Shown one piece after another: positions 41,933-50,309 of a DNA stretch of 64,000 nucleotides. Origin of the DNA: Nocardiopsis potens DSM 45234 (GTDB taxonomy: Bacteria; Actinomycetota; Actinomycetes; Streptosporangiales; Streptosporangiaceae); assembly GCF_000341105.1 (NCBI RefSeq), contig NZ_ANBB01000009.1, positions 1 to 64,000 of the forward strand, in the 5' to 3' direction. The notes beneath the pieces were generated by a model. The model ran no database searches, was not told where the DNA came from, and saw only the letters and a program-made list of their open reading frames with translations. Within the stretch, counting starts at the first letter, position 1; each line of letters opens with the position of its first letter. The translations under genes were made by a program, and so were the position numbers.

Positions 41933-42610
41933 ATGCCGACGACCGCCTCGCCCCTCTCCCCCTACCCCCCGCTGAACGTGCGGGTGCACACGCCCCGGCT
42001 GTCCCTGATGGGGGCGACGGACGAACTCCTGGAGCGCCTGCTCCCGGTGGTCCGCAAGGGCGTGGCCACCGGGCCCCCGTGGCCCTTCGACGACCCGATG
42101 TCCCTCTACGAGGACGGCCGGGAGCGCGAGTGGAGCTGGCTGCGGAGCGTGTGGCGCGGCCGGGGCCGGGTCGGCCCGGACCTCTGGCGCCTGTACTTCG
42201 TCGTGGTCGTCGACGGCGAACCGGTGGGCATGCAGGATCTGACCGGCGCCGACTTCGCCCTGTACGGGACGGTCTCCACGTTCTCCTGGCTCGACCCGGA
42301 CCTGCGCGGCGGCGGCCTGGGCAAGGAGATGCGGCAGGCGGTGCTGCACCTGGCCTTCGACGGGCTCGGGGCCCGCGAGGCGGGCAGCGACGCGTTCTTC
42401 GACAACCACGCCTCGAACGGGGTCTCCCAGGCCCTGGGCTACGCGCCGAACGGCGTCACCTGGGACACCCGGCGCGGGGAGCCCGCGCAGATCAGGCAGT
42501 GGAGGCTGACCCGCGAGCGGTGGGCCGGGCGGCGGCGCGACGACATCGAACTCGTCGCCGTCCGCGAATGCCTCCCGGTCCTCGGCATCGACCCGCCGCC
42601 CGCCGGCTGA
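41933..42610 (+). CDS. GNAT family N-acetyltransferase
   Basis: 225 aa. RimJ/RimL-like acetyltransferase_3 pattern: NVRVHTPRLSLMGATDELLE at the start, LYFVVVVDGEPVGMQDLTGA in the core strands, then SWLDPDLRGGGLGKEMRQAV with the acetyl-CoA loop (R-G-G-G-L-G). GAREAGSDAFFDNHASNGVS has the Asn that binds CoA, followed by LGYAPNGVTWDTRRGEPAQI. The acceptor is unknown; homologues modify ribosomal proteins or small amines. Its stop abuts the stop of the convergent permease gene with no gap. Confidence 0.88.
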   Translation: MPTTASPLSPYPPLNVRVHTPRLSLMGATDELLERLLPVVRKGVATGPPWPFDDPMSLYEDGREREWSWLRSVWRGRGRVGPDLWRLYFVVVVDGEPVGMQDLTGADFALYGTVSTFSWLDPDLRGGGLGKEMRQAVLHLAFDGLGAREAGSDAFFDNHASNGVSQALGYAPNGVTWDTRRGEPAQIRQWRLTRERWAGRRRDDIELVAVRECLPVLGIDPPPAG

Positions 42611-45223
42611 TCACCCCCGGGAGCGGCGGAGCCTCGCCCCCCTCCGGTCCGCGCCGGTGAGCAGGCGGCGGCCGGGCAGCTCGGTGCAGAGCCAGGTGAG
42701 CACGGCGACCACCGCGGCGGCGGCGAGCGGCACCCAGGGCGGGCCGCCCGGCCACGGGCGGCCGAGGAACCCGATCCCGGCCAGGGCCAGCGGGGCCGCC
42801 GCGGCGAGCAGGCCGGCCGCGACCGCGGCGGCGGCCAGCATCGCCGCCTCCCGGCGCAGCAGCGAGCGGGCCTGCCCAGGGGTCATCCCGATCGAGCGCA
42901 GCGCGGCCAGCTCCGGGCCGCGCTGCAGGGTCTGCGCGGCCAGCCGGTTGGCCACCGACAGCAGCACGTACCCCAGCAGCGCCCCCAGCACCGCGAAGTT
43001 GACCGCCGTGTTCGCCTGGACGCCGCCGGCGGGGGCGCCCGCCGCGTCCGCGCCGCCGACCCGCACCCCCGGGTGGCCGGCGGCGGCCCGCTCCAGCGCC
43101 TCCCGCGCCCGCCCCGCACCACCGTCCTCGGCCCGGACCAGCAGGGACGCGTCCAGGTCGCCGGTGATGTGCCCGGCCGCCAGGTCCCGGGAGACCAGCA
43201 TCCGGCCGAAGCCCAGTTCGCGCCGGTAGACCGCGACGACCTCGGCCTCCACCTCGGCGCCGTCGCCCAGGTGGAAGGAGACCCGGTCGCCCGCCCCGAT
43301 CCCGTGGAACCGCGCGAACGAGGCGCCGAGGGCGACCGCGTCCCCGGTGAGCCGGCCCAGGTCCCCCTCGGTGACCCCGGGGTCGATCACGCCGGAGGCG
43401 CCGGGGCCCAGCACGGTCGCGGGAAGCTCGGTGAGCGCCTCCCGGTCCGAGCCGAACTCCCGGGAGCGCCAGATCGCGGTGGTCGGGGTGGCGGTGGCGG
43501 CCGCGGCCACCCCGGGCACCCCGGCGGCCTCGGCCTCCAGTCCCTCCGGGACGCCGCCCGCCGCGGGCGCGGTCAGCTCGATCCCGGACGGCGTCCCCGC
43601 CGCCCGCTGCTCCGCCCCGGCCTGCAGCAGCGTGGTGTTGGCGTACACCTGCGCCAGGACGAAGGCCACCGCCATCGCCAGCGCCGAGACCGCGCCCGCC
43701 GACCGGTAGGCGTACCCGTGCAGGTTGCGCACGGCCAGCCAGGTCAGCGGCGAGGTGCGGGCCGGGAGCAGCCGGGCGGCCGCGCCGCTCGCCGCGCGGA
43801 TCGCGGCCGGCCCGGCCAGCGCGATCCCGACCACGCCCACCAGGCTGCCGGTCGCGGTGCCGATGACGCCCTCCTCGGAGCCGCCGAGCAGCAGCGGGGT
43901 CACCGCCATGCCGGCCGAGGCGAGCAGCAGCGCGCCGCCCGCGCGGGCCCGCCAGGGGCGGGGCGCCCGGGGCTCGGCCTCCGACTCGGCGAGCGCCCCG
44001 GCCGGCGCCGCCTTCGCCGGCCGGCCGGAGACCGCCGAGGCGGCGGCCCACACGGTTGCGAGCAGCAGTACCGCCGCGGCCAGGGCGGGCAGCGGCCCCG
44101 CGGCGAGCGGCAGCCCGGCGGGGACCGCGCCCAGGCCGGCGAGGAGGCCGCGCATCCCGTCGGCGGCCGGGTAGCCGGCGGCGGCCCCGAACGGCAGCGC
44201 CGCCGCCGCGGCCGCCACCGCCGGCACCACCGCGATCCGGCGGACCTGGCGGGGCGTGGCGCCGACGGCCCGCAGCAGCGCCAGCTCCCTGCGCCGGCCC
44301 GCGATGGAGACCGACAGGGCCCCGGCCACGGTGAAGCCGACGACGATCAGCACCACCCCGCCGCCGGAGGCGGCGATGGCGACCAGGGTCGTCCGCGCGG
44401 CGCCGCCGGCCGGGGACTCGGCGTCCCCGCGCTCCGCGCCGGCGGCCACCTCCAGGCCGTCCGCGCCGCCCAGTTCCGCCCGGACCGCGCCGGCCAGCTC
44501 ATCGGCGGAGACCCCGGGGGCGGCGCGCAGCGCCACCAGGTCCGCGGTGCCCGCGCGCGGGCCGGAGTCCCGCCCGCCGAGCGCGGCGGCCTCGCCGTCG
44601 GCGAAGAAGACGCCGGTCCCGGCGCCGTCGACCACGGCGGAGACCCGGTACCGCGCGGTGCGCCCGGCCGCGCTGATCCGCACCTCGTCGCCGACGGCGG
44701 CCCCGGCGGCGCGGGCGGTGGCGGCGTCCAGCGCCGCCTCCCGGGCGCCCTGCGGCGGCGCGCCCTCCACCCGGGCGCGGGGCGAGAACGGCACCGCGGA
44801 CCAGGCCCGGCCCGCGGTGCGGGGGTCGGCGGCGGAGACCGGGCCGCCGGGGGCGTCCACGGCGGCGGGGAAGCCGACGTCGCCGACGGCGGCCGCCGCC
44901 TCGGGCAGCGCGCCCAGCCGGGCCGCCAGGGAGTCGGGCACCCCGGCCCGCTCCGGCAGCGCCACGTCGAAGTCCTCTTCCTGGGCCAGCCACCGCTCCC
45001 CGGTGACCAGCACGTCGGCGGCGGGCAGCCGCTCGGCCGGCGGGTGCGAGCGCAGCCCCGTCTCGGCGAGGACCCCGCCGGCGGTCACCAGCAGCGCGCC
45101 GCCGAGCACCGCGACGGCCACCGCGACCAGCCCGCCGATTCCGCCCCGCGCCGACTTCAGCGCGAGCGCCGCCACGGTTCCCTCCCTTCGGGGCGGGGAG
45201 GTGTCGTGGTCGCTCTCGGCCAT
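42611..45223 (-). CDS. ABC exporter permease with two FtsX domains (MacB/LolE-like)
   Basis: 870 aa with AAGGAGAA upstream. The first membrane helix is at about residues 30-55, then a periplasm-like domain, then helices near 275-300, 330-350 and 370-400. A second half repeats the layout, with FtsX signatures SIAGRRRELALLRAVGATPR (first) and LQRGPELAALRSIGMTPGQA (second). This duplicated FtsX form is the usual actinobacterial partner of a MacB/LolD-type ATPase, often in antimicrobial peptide efflux. It lies 228 bp after the ATPase gene on the same strand; that gap shows no gene. Confidence 0.9.
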   Translation of the reverse strand: MAESDHDTSPPRREGTVAALALKSARGGIGGLVAVAVAVLGGALLVTAGGVLAETGLRSHPPAERLPAADVLVTGERWLAQEEDFDVALPERAGVPDSLAARLGALPEAAAAVGDVGFPAAVDAPGGPVSAADPRTAGRAWSAVPFSPRARVEGAPPQGAREAALDAATARAAGAAVGDEVRISAAGRTARYRVSAVVDGAGTGVFFADGEAAALGGRDSGPRAGTADLVALRAAPGVSADELAGAVRAELGGADGLEVAAGAERGDAESPAGGAARTTLVAIAASGGGVVLIVVGFTVAGALSVSIAGRRRELALLRAVGATPRQVRRIAVVPAVAAAAAALPFGAAAGYPAADGMRGLLAGLGAVPAGLPLAAGPLPALAAAVLLLATVWAAASAVSGRPAKAAPAGALAESEAEPRAPRPWRARAGGALLLASAGMAVTPLLLGGSEEGVIGTATGSLVGVVGIALAGPAAIRAASGAAARLLPARTSPLTWLAVRNLHGYAYRSAGAVSALAMAVAFVLAQVYANTTLLQAGAEQRAAGTPSGIELTAPAAGGVPEGLEAEAAGVPGVAAAATATPTTAIWRSREFGSDREALTELPATVLGPGASGVIDPGVTEGDLGRLTGDAVALGASFARFHGIGAGDRVSFHLGDGAEVEAEVVAVYRRELGFGRMLVSRDLAAGHITGDLDASLLVRAEDGGAGRAREALERAAAGHPGVRVGGADAAGAPAGGVQANTAVNFAVLGALLGYVLLSVANRLAAQTLQRGPELAALRSIGMTPGQARSLLRREAAMLAAAAVAAGLLAAAAPLALAGIGFLGRPWPGGPPWVPLAAAAVVAVLTWLCTELPGRRLLTGADRRGARLRRSRG

Positions 45224-45451
45224 GGTCTGCTTCTCCTTCGAAGAGGCCCGGTGCGGGCCGTGGTCATACCGGTCAGGGGGTGGGAGGGAACGCGCCGGAC
45301 GGCCGCCGGAAGCCCGGGGCGATGAACGTCGGGGACCGCTTCGGCCGGTCCGCCATCGGCGTGGTCGGTTTCCGTGCGGGCCCGGGGCCCGAAGGATCGA
45401 GGGGCCCGGCGGGGCCGCCTCCGCGGCCTCCGCGCGTGCGGGGCCGGGGCG

Positions 45452-46246
45452 TCATGCCCGGGCCTGCTCCAGGGAGGCCAGGTGGGCGGCGAGGTCGGCG
45501 GGGGCCGGCGAGTGCAGCACGCCGTCGATGCGGCCGTCGGCCATGACGGCGGTGGCGTGGGCGCGGGCGGCGGCCTTGGGGTCGTGGGTCACCATGACCA
45601 CGGTCTGGCCGAGCTCGTCGACGACCTCCCGGAGCAGGCCGAGGATGCGCGCCGCCCCCGCCGCGTCGAGCGCCCCCGTGGGCTCGTCGGCGAAGACGAC
45701 GGCGGGGCGGGCGGCCAGCGCCCGGACGATCGCGACCCGCTGCTGCTGGCCGCCGGAGAGCTCGGCGGGCCGGTGCCGCAGCCGGTCCGCGATGCCGACC
45801 CGCTCCACCAGGGACCCCAGCCACTCCCGGTCCGGTGCGCGCCCGGCCAGCCGCAGCGGCAGGGTGATGTTCTCCTCCGCGGTGAGGGCGGGCAGCAGGT
45901 TGTATGCCTGGAAGACGAATCCGACCCGGTCCCGCCGGAACAGGGTGCGCTCGGGCTCGGCGAGCGCGCCCACGTCGGCGCCGCCGATCCGCACCGTGCC
46001 CGAGGTCGGGACGTCCATCCCGGAGGCGCAGTTGAGCAGGGTGCTCTTGCCCGACCCGGAGGGGCCCATGACGGCCAGGAACGCCCCCGTCGGCACCCGC
46101 AGCGACACCCCGGCGAGCGCGGAGACGACGCCGTCGCCGTCGGTGTAGCCGCGGTGCACGTCGTGCAGGAGGACGGCGGCGTCCGGGTCGGCGGGCAGGG
46201 CCCGCGCGGCCTCTGCGGCGGCCCGCGCCGCGCGCCGCCGGATCAC
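45452..46246 (-). CDS. ABC transporter ATP-binding protein, MacB/LolD type
   Basis: 264 aa from a GTG in a GTGA overlap with the small membrane-protein gene. After a 30-aa Ala/Arg-rich tail come the ATPase motifs: LAVMGPSGSGKSTLLNCASG (Walker A), FVFQAYNLLPALTAEENITL (Q-loop), AELSGGQQQRVAIVRALAAR (signature), PAVVFADEPTGALDAA (Walker B) and VVMVTHDPKAAARA (switch His). It pairs with the FtsX-type permease downstream. The transporter class uses ATP to move substrates out or drive a tripartite pump. Confidence 0.93.
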   Translation of the reverse strand: MIRRRAARAAAEAARALPADPDAAVLLHDVHRGYTDGDGVVSALAGVSLRVPTGAFLAVMGPSGSGKSTLLNCASGMDVPTSGTVRIGGADVGALAEPERTLFRRDRVGFVFQAYNLLPALTAEENITLPLRLAGRAPDREWLGSLVERVGIADRLRHRPAELSGGQQQRVAIVRALAARPAVVFADEPTGALDAAGAARILGLLREVVDELGQTVVMVTHDPKAAARAHATAVMADGRIDGVLHSPAPADLAAHLASLEQARA

Positions 46247-46488
46247 CGCCGCCTCCGCCGCACCGCGCGGACGGTGAGCGCGATGATCGCGATCAGGGCC
46301 GGGGCGCCGAAGCAGGCGCCGATCAGCGGGTGCGCGCCGATCGCGGAGCAGACGACGTTGCCCGCCACGCCCGCGGCCGCCACCGCCCACAGCACGGCGG
46401 TCAGCAGGGCGTCCAGCACCCCGCCGCCGGCTGGTGCGGGGGCGGGGGCCGGCTCCGGGGAGGTGTCGATGCGGAACGGGTCGGGCAT
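46243..46488 (-). CDS. Small membrane protein, first gene of the FtsX-type ABC operon
   Basis: 81 aa from the ATG with GAGGA upstream. A Pro/Ala-rich N-terminus (DPFRIDTSPEPAPAPAPAGG) precedes two membrane helices (VLDALLTAVLWAVAAAGVAG, GACFGAPALIAIIALTVRAV) and an Arg-rich end. Its stop overlaps the GTG of the ATPase gene, so it is translationally coupled and may be an accessory subunit. No known family was recognised. Confidence 0.7.
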   Translation of the reverse strand: MPDPFRIDTSPEPAPAPAPAGGGVLDALLTAVLWAVAAAGVAGNVVCSAIGAHPLIGACFGAPALIAIIALTVRAVRRRRR

Positions 46489-46751
46489 GGCGGATCCTCG
46501 CAGCTCTCGAAGGCGGTCTCCGGGGCGGCCGGACGGCCGCCCCATGCCCCACGAAGCTACGGATCCGCCTGCGCCCGGGGCGATCCTGCGGCCCCGCCCA
46601 TCCGCCGCCCTGCGCACGACACCCCGGTGGTGGAGCGGGCTACACCTTTAGCGTCGGCCCCGGGGCATCGCGGTCGAACACTGCGGCCGACCTGCCCGGT
46701 CCGGACCGCATCGAATCTTTACTGTCAGTGCCGGGCCCTATCCTGCGGGTC

Positions 46752-46892
46752 ATGGGTGAAGGCGGGGCGGAAGAGGACCCGGTGTATGACATGGCCGATG
46801 CAGCGGCATCGATTCGCACCCGTCTGTACGGCAGGCGGGCCGCCCGCCGCCGGGCCGGGAAGGCATCGGCCGTACAGGAGGACTGCTCGTGA
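46752..46892 (+). CDS. Small ORF translationally coupled to tnpB
   Basis: 46 aa, acidic start (MGEGGAEEDPVYDMADAAAS) then a basic stretch (IRTRLYGRRAARRRAGKASA). Its TGA overlaps the GTG of tnpB (GTGA). There is no recognised domain. It may only ensure ribosome delivery to tnpB, or be a real small DNA/RNA-binding peptide. A second ATG inside (MADAAAS) is possible. Confidence 0.4.
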   Translation: MGEGGAEEDPVYDMADAAASIRTRLYGRRAARRRAGKASAVQEDCS

Positions 46893-48109
46893 GCCATAAG
46901 CAGGGGGTGCGTTTCGAGCTGGCGCCCACCGGGGGGCAGGCGGTCGCCATGGGGCGGCATTGCGGGTTGTCGCGGGTGGTGGAGAACTTCTGCCTGGAGA
47001 CGGTGCGGAAGAAGTACGCCCAGCGCAAGGCCGAGGAGAGCTACGGCATCACCGGTGACGGCCTGACCAAGGTGCCGTGGTCGGCCCCGGCGCTGGAGAG
47101 GGAGTGGCGCGCCGCCCACCCGAAGCGCTACCCCTGGTTCTCCCAGGGCGGGCTGTCCTCCCGCATCCCCAAGGAGGCGTGCCGGGTCCGGGCGGCCGGT
47201 CTGAAGAACTACTTCGCCTCCCGCGCCGGGAAGCGCAAGGGGACCCGGGTGGGGTGGCCGAGGTGGCGCAGGCGCAAGCACGGCTCCCGGTTCCGCTACG
47301 ACGCCGACCGCGCCAAGCCGCTCGATGCCCGCACCGTGCGCCTCCCGGCGATCGGGGATGTGGCCGTGCGTGAGGACATGTCCTGGCTGACCGACCGGAC
47401 GGCCACCGGAAGGGCGCGCATCCTCGGCGCCACCGTCCGCGAGCAGGCCGGGCGGTGGTGGGTCTCCTTCCAGATCGAAGTGGACCGCGACGACGTCGAC
47501 AAACGCCGCCAGGCGCCCGATGGTGCTCCCGCCTGCGGGATCGACCTCGGTTTGAAGACCTTCGCCGTGATCAAGAGCAGCGACGGCACCACCGAGGAGA
47601 TCCACGCCCCGAAACCGCTGAAGGCGGCCCAGCGGGCGCTCAAGCGCGCCGGCCGCAGGCTCTCCCGCTCGGCTGAGGGCTCCAAGAACAGGGCCAAGGC
47701 GCGCGAGCGCGTCGGGCGGCTGCACCTGCGGGTGGCCGATCGGCGGCGGGACTTCCTGCACAAGACCACCACCTGGCTGACGAGAACCAAGTCGGCCGTC
47801 GCGGTGGAGACCCTCAACGTCAAGGGAATGGTCAAGAACCGCAGGCTGTCCCGCGCCGTCACCGACGCCGGATTCGCCGAGTTCGTCCGCCAGCTGGAGT
47901 ACAAGGCCGGCTGGTACGGCTCGAGGGTGTGGAGGGCCGACCGCTGGTTCCCCAGCTCGAAGACGTGCGGGGAGTGCGGGCGGATCAACCGCGTCCTGAT
48001 CCTGGCCGACCGCACCTGGGCCTGCCCCGGCTGCGGCGCCGTACACGACCGCGACCACAACGCGGCCGGGAACCTCCTGGACTCGATGCTCGCCGACACA
48101 GACGCTTGA
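46889..48109 (+). CDS. tnpB: RNA-guided endonuclease TnpB
   Basis: 406 aa. RuvC-like nuclease residues look intact: Asp219 in ACGIDLGLKTFAVI, Glu307 in SAVAVETLNVKGMVKN, and the final Asp in AVHDRDHNAAGNLL (Asp387/389). The zinc finger is present as KTCGECGRINR and ACPGCG (Cys360, 363, 379, 382). The N-terminal HTH/recognition part (YGITGDGLTKVPWSAPALER, LSSRIPKEACRVRAAGLKNY) is of normal type. TnpB proteins are programmable DNA nucleases guided by an RNA made from the element's right end. The gene begins with a GTG overlapping a small upstream ORF. No TnpA partner is present. Confidence 0.93.
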   Translation: MSHKQGVRFELAPTGGQAVAMGRHCGLSRVVENFCLETVRKKYAQRKAEESYGITGDGLTKVPWSAPALEREWRAAHPKRYPWFSQGGLSSRIPKEACRVRAAGLKNYFASRAGKRKGTRVGWPRWRRRKHGSRFRYDADRAKPLDARTVRLPAIGDVAVREDMSWLTDRTATGRARILGATVREQAGRWWVSFQIEVDRDDVDKRRQAPDGAPACGIDLGLKTFAVIKSSDGTTEEIHAPKPLKAAQRALKRAGRRLSRSAEGSKNRAKARERVGRLHLRVADRRRDFLHKTTTWLTRTKSAVAVETLNVKGMVKNRRLSRAVTDAGFAEFVRQLEYKAGWYGSRVWRADRWFPSSKTCGECGRINRVLILADRTWACPGCGAVHDRDHNAAGNLLDSMLADTDA

Positions 48110-48302
48110 CCTCAAAACCCTCGCCGGGAAGTTGCCCGGAGAGGAGAAACGCCTCGTGGAGACCGTGTGAGACCTCGCTCTTCGGAGCCGGCGGCGGTCG
48201 GTGAAGCAGGAATGAAGACCAGCGAGAGGAACGCTGAGATTCACTCAACGGTCGGAGAGGACGTCGAGCGCTGACATGCGATCAACGTAAGTGTTTCCTT
48301 AC
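48110..48302 (+). ncRNA. Possible TnpB guide RNA (omega/reRNA) region
   Basis: The 3' end of tnpB plus the following non-coding stretch is where the guide RNA of such elements is made. The segment has hairpin potential (CCGGGAAGTTGCCCGG at 48124-48139) and ends in a small inverted repeat at 48287-48302. The assignment is by position only; the remainder to 48419 has no gene. Confidence 0.4.
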
Positions 48303-48419
48303 ATAAAGGCAAGGGGAGGGCCACCCCTCTGCTCCGGGCCCGGCACCGCTCCGGACCAGGGCGCGGAGGGGCCGCGGCGGCGCCGGCGGGGTCAGGGGCG
48401 GCGCCGCCGCGGCCCGGCC

Positions 48420-50012
48420 TCACCCGCCCTTGGGGCGGACCGACTGGTGGTGCCGGAACACGTTGTGCGGGTCCCAGTCCGACTTCACCTGCTGCAGGTC
48501 CGCATAGGCGTCCTTGTAGTACAGGACGGGCCAGGGCTCGGCGGCCCCGTCGGCCTCCGGGCCCGGCAGGTCGCCGTCGGGGTAGTTGATGTAGCAGCCG
48601 TCGGTGTTGTGGTCGCCCGTACCGGAGTAGGTCTTGGGCACTCCTCCGGTGGCGCTGAACGTGGCCCGGAAGGTCCGGCGGATCCAGTCGACGTAGTCCG
48701 CCTCCTTCTCGTCCCCGGGGAACCAGTACACCTGGTACTGCATCTTCAGGATCGAGTCGCGCTGCGGCACCGCCGTCGCGGTCGCCAGCTCCGGGTCGTT
48801 GATCGCCGACCCGTAGGAGTCGATCTGGATCAGGGAGTCGGGGTTGTCGTACCTCCCCGGCTTGAACCGGTCCTCCCCCTTCCCCAGGTGGTTCCACATG
48901 GCGTCGATCTGGGCGCCGGTGAAGGGCTTGCGGATGTAGGCCGACTTGTACTTGCCGCACCGGTTCTCGCCGGAGCCGTTCAGGGACTGGGTCGCGGTGA
49001 GCCAGGGCAGCCGCCGGGGCCGCTTCATCCGGGCGATCGGCGGGTGCTCGCCCATCGTGCTCCGCTGCTCGGTGGCGGGCGGCCGGATGCCGCCGTCCAC
49101 CGTGCGGATGAAGCGGTCCATGACCTCCTTCGCGCCCTCGGCGCCCGCGTCGAGCTGGACGGTCATGCCGATCTGCCCGTTGCTCACGTGGTTGAGCTTG
49201 AGCATCGCGAACAGGCGGCCCTCCGGGGTCTCCGGGTCCTGGTGCTTCTGGAAGTAGCCGCCGAACGCGGTCAGCAGGGCGTGGAAGTCGCTCTTGTCCT
49301 TGAAGTCCGCCCAGTCCCAGGCCAGGGCGCAGAGCAGCACCTCGCTCGGGGGCTTGGGGACGTCCCGGAACCAGAAGCGGGTCACCACGCCGAAGTTGCC
49401 GCCACCGCCGCCGGTGTGCGCCCACCACAGGGCCTTCTTCTTGGGGTCGTCGTCGTCCCTGGTGGCCGTGGTCAGCTCGACGCTGTGGTCGGGGCGGACG
49501 ACGGCGACCTCGACCCCGTAGAGGTAGTCGACGGTGAGCCCGGACTGCCGGGACAGCAGGCCGAACCCGCCGCCGGTGATGTGCCCGCCCAGGCCCACCG
49601 AGTAGCAGGAGCCGCCGGGCAGGGCGAGGCCGGTCTCGGGGTAGAGGTGGCTGTAGACGTGCCAGTTGGTCGCGCCGGCCTCGACGCAGTACGCCTCCTT
49701 CTCCTCGTCGTAGTGCATGCCGCACATCGGGCTGACGTCGATGATCACCCCGACGTCGTCACTGCACACGAAGTCCTCGTAGCAGTGGCCGCCGGAGCGG
49801 ACCGTGATGCGCCTGTCCTGCCCGTTGCCGGTCTTCTTCAGCGCCTCGGCGAGGGCCTGCCGGGTCTCCTCCGGTGTGCGGACCACCATGATCTCGCTCG
49901 GGCGGGCGATCCAGCGCTGGTTGAAGCCGCGGCTCAGCGAGGGGTAGCGCGGGTCGTCGGGTCCCACCCTGTTCTGCGCGGAAAGGGCCGTTTTCTCTGC
50001 CAATCGGACCAC
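48420..50012 (-). CDS. Berberine-bridge-enzyme-like FAD oxidoreductase
   Basis: 530 aa (GTG at 50012; a TTG at 50003 has a better-spaced AGGTGG). The FAD_binding_4 domain (about residues 35-215) shows ITVRSGGHCYEDFVCSDDVG with His76, and GGSCYSVGLGGHITGGGFGL with Cys136: the two positions that carry bicovalent FAD in this family. The C-terminal BBE segment is WPVLYYKDAYADLQQVKSDW followed by DPHNVFRHHQSV. The family oxidises sugars, alkaloids and polyketides in secondary metabolism. No signal peptide is seen. It is a single gene next to the tnpB element; the substrate is unknown. Confidence 0.92.
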   Translation of the reverse strand: MVRLAEKTALSAQNRVGPDDPRYPSLSRGFNQRWIARPSEIMVVRTPEETRQALAEALKKTGNGQDRRITVRSGGHCYEDFVCSDDVGVIIDVSPMCGMHYDEEKEAYCVEAGATNWHVYSHLYPETGLALPGGSCYSVGLGGHITGGGFGLLSRQSGLTVDYLYGVEVAVVRPDHSVELTTATRDDDDPKKKALWWAHTGGGGGNFGVVTRFWFRDVPKPPSEVLLCALAWDWADFKDKSDFHALLTAFGGYFQKHQDPETPEGRLFAMLKLNHVSNGQIGMTVQLDAGAEGAKEVMDRFIRTVDGGIRPPATEQRSTMGEHPPIARMKRPRRLPWLTATQSLNGSGENRCGKYKSAYIRKPFTGAQIDAMWNHLGKGEDRFKPGRYDNPDSLIQIDSYGSAINDPELATATAVPQRDSILKMQYQVYWFPGDEKEADYVDWIRRTFRATFSATGGVPKTYSGTGDHNTDGCYINYPDGDLPGPEADGAAEPWPVLYYKDAYADLQQVKSDWDPHNVFRHHQSVRPKGG

Positions 50013-50309
50013 CTAAAAGAACAGTGTACGAGGGAAGCGGTCTCTGCCCTACCCGTCCGCGCTTCCCGCGCAATCGCCTTTTCCGACCCCCTCACCGGTT
50101 GCGGTCGACCGGTTCCCCGAAAAGGCCCGACGGACCGGTTCCGGAGGGGCCGGGAATACCGCCCTTTCTTCGCATCAGTGCAGTTCAGAGCGTCCGCACC
50201 GCCCTTTCTCCGCGAATCCGCCATTCCCCCTTCCGCCCAACGGAGGAGACATTCCGCCCGCCGAAGGGAAACGGCCATACCGCCGGCCCGGAACCGCCCT
50301 CGAATCGGC

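Larger units (their letters stand above)
46720..48310 (+). mobile_element. TnpB-only insertion element (IS200/IS605 or IS607 type), limits uncertain
   Basis: An intact tnpB gene without a TnpA or serine resolvase nearby. The right side, after the tnpB stop, is a non-coding stretch with small inverted repeats, for example GTAAG-TGTTTC-CTTAC at 48287-48302, and lower GC, as expected for the guide-RNA/right-end part of such elements. The left limit is placed near a promoter-like stretch at 46718-46742. Exact ends cannot be set from one copy. Confidence 0.55.

Noticed and set aside
50013-50309. Small gene between the flavoenzyme and the PLP lyase
   Set aside because: The gap has short repeated strings such as ACCGCCCTTTCT but no frame with a supported start or recognisable product.
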